A DNA stretch of 64,000 nucleotides from Myxocyprinus asiaticus (lineage: Eukaryota > Chordata > Actinopteri > Cypriniformes > Catostomidae), in the NCBI RefSeq assembly GCF_019703515.2, contig NC_059356.1, positions 24,357,197 through 24,421,196 on the forward strand. Direction: 5' to 3'. The number at the start of each line of letters is the position of its first letter. Position 1 is the first letter of the stretch. The notes beneath the pieces are model-generated. The model saw only the letters and a list, made by a program, of their open reading frames with translations. It ran no database searches and was not told the DNA's origin. Below, piece by piece: positions 62,999 through 64,000 of the stretch. A program made the translations under genes and the position numbers.

Positions 62999-63189
62999 TA
63001 CTTGTTCATTGAACTGTTGTATACAAGCAATATCACACTCGCAATCATGCTATATGGCCCTACATCAGCACTGCTGTGATTTGGCCGCAGGCCGAGTGCC
63101 ATAGGTAATCACAGCAGTGCTGATTTAGGGCCATATAGTAAGATTGTGAGTGTGATATTGCTTATATACAACAATTCAATGAACAAGTA
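62999..63189. repeat. 191-bp foldback palindrome
   Basis: Left arm from TACTTGTTCATTGAA to CATCAGCACTGCTGTGATT and right arm its near-complete inverse (AATCACAGCAGTGCTGAT to TTCAATGAACAAGTA), arms of about 80 bp and a loop of about 25 nt near 63085-63108. Non-coding; a MITE-like foldback element is likely. Confidence 0.85.
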
Positions 63190-63276
63190 TCCTTTTTTTG
63201 CATGATCAGTCATATTTTCAAAATCAATGCCAAACTTTCACAATTTCTGCCAGGGTATGCAAACTTTTGAGCACAA

Positions 63277-63280
<4 letters not shown>

Positions 63281-63342
<62 letters not shown>
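63281..63342. repeat. (AT)n microsatellite
   Basis: About 60 nt of pure AT; the overlying open frame is an artefact. Confidence 0.95.
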
Positions 63343-63345
<3 letters not shown>

Positions 63346-64000
63346 AAAATCACCGGACTTGAGCAATCAGGTAGCAACAGTGTGCATGTGTAGAAAATCT
63401 CGTGAGTGTGCATGGACCGTCGGATTTCTGAGCGATGGACAACAGTTTGGACTGTTATGTGCGAAGTTGAAGAGCATTTTTTTCTGTTCTGTGGGTTGTT
63501 GGGGATTTTGTGGTTGCATCAGTGTTGGATAGTTGTCTATATAATTTTGCCTTGGGTACACTATTTTTCTTTGCATGTGAATATGTCACACTTTCATATA
63601 GGTAAAATGTTTCTCTCCACGTGAATGTTAATGGGATGGGGCACCCTATAAAAAGAAGGAAGGTGGTATCTTTCTTTAAGAGTAAAATTTGATATAGTGT
63701 TCCTTCAAGAAACACACCTTTCTCCACAGGAAGCTAAAAAAACTTGGCAGGGCATGGGGGTGGGCATGTGTTTTGTAGTGCTGGTTCGAGTAAGAGCAGG
63801 GGAGTCATCACATTGATAAGTAAGTATTTACAATTTAAATGTCTCAAACAGATCAAAGATAATTTAGGAAGAGTGATTATTGTTTTGGGTGAAATACAGG
63901 GGCAAAATCTTATTTTGGCTAATATTTATGCACCCAACGCTGATGATCAGAACTTTTTTATAGATCTTGAGAGAACGTTACGAGCAGCTGGGATCCTTCA
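63343..64000 (+). mobile_element. L1-like LINE, 5' end and start of ORF2, cut by the window end
   Basis: From 63622 the translation NVNGMGHPIKRRKVVSFF, then in other frames FDIVFLQETHLSPQEAKK and FCSAGSSKSRGVITLISKYL, RVIIVLGEIQGQNLILANIY, APNADDQNFFIDLERTL, is an L1-type endonuclease (QETH, NIYAPN motifs). At least two frameshifts are present. A related copy in the opposite orientation is at 36580-37740. Confidence 0.85.

Overview
The window is vertebrate nuclear DNA, most likely from a cypriniform (carp/minnow/loach-type) teleost. The evidence is spliced genes with GT-AG introns, an AT-rich background, and a dense load of fish-type repeats: Tc1-like and hAT elements, TTAA-flanked MITEs, tRNA-derived SINEs, L2-like and L1-like LINEs, DIRS-like retrotransposons and long CA/TG tracts. 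The species assignment is inference; the gene assignments come from translating the exons.

Two host genes are present, tail to tail. On the + strand, 75-10087 holds the 3' eleven exons of cntnap1 (Caspr/contactin-associated protein 1): end of the fibrinogen-like region, third laminin-G, second EGF, fourth laminin-G, transmembrane helix and a short cytoplasmic tail. On the - strand, 45718 down to 20116 holds what appears to be the complete coding sequence of ezh1 (PRC2 histone H3K27 methyltransferase). It has 19 coding exons whose phases all agree, giving 750 codons including the stop. The cntnap1/EZH1 convergent arrangement is the same as at human 17q21.

The rest is repeats. The last cntnap1 intron holds an antisense L2-like LINE (6690-9660). 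The space between the genes (10088-20115) holds MITEs, a hAT-like element with a SINE inside it (12613-14010) and a second hAT-like element with a Tc1 copy inside it (14861-17440). ezh1 introns hold a SINE, a hAT-like MITE, long CA/TG tracts, two TTAA-flanked MITEs, an L1 5' end and a nearly complete GC-rich DIRS-like element (29366-35934). Upstream of the ezh1 start lie a deleted Tc1 copy, a 303-bp exon-like pseudogene-like block, two tandem DIRS-like copies (49690-58190), a minisatellite, a second copy of a TIR element, a foldback palindrome, and the start of another L1 that runs off the window.

The points most worth a second look are: two ezh1 introns with CA repeats at the 5' end and TG repeats abutting the 3' splice site; two GC-AG introns in ezh1; a 29-nt ezh1 micro-exon that lacks four residues conserved in human EZH1/EZH2; the tandem, internally rearranged DIRS-like array; and the unidentified coding-like block at 48892-49194.
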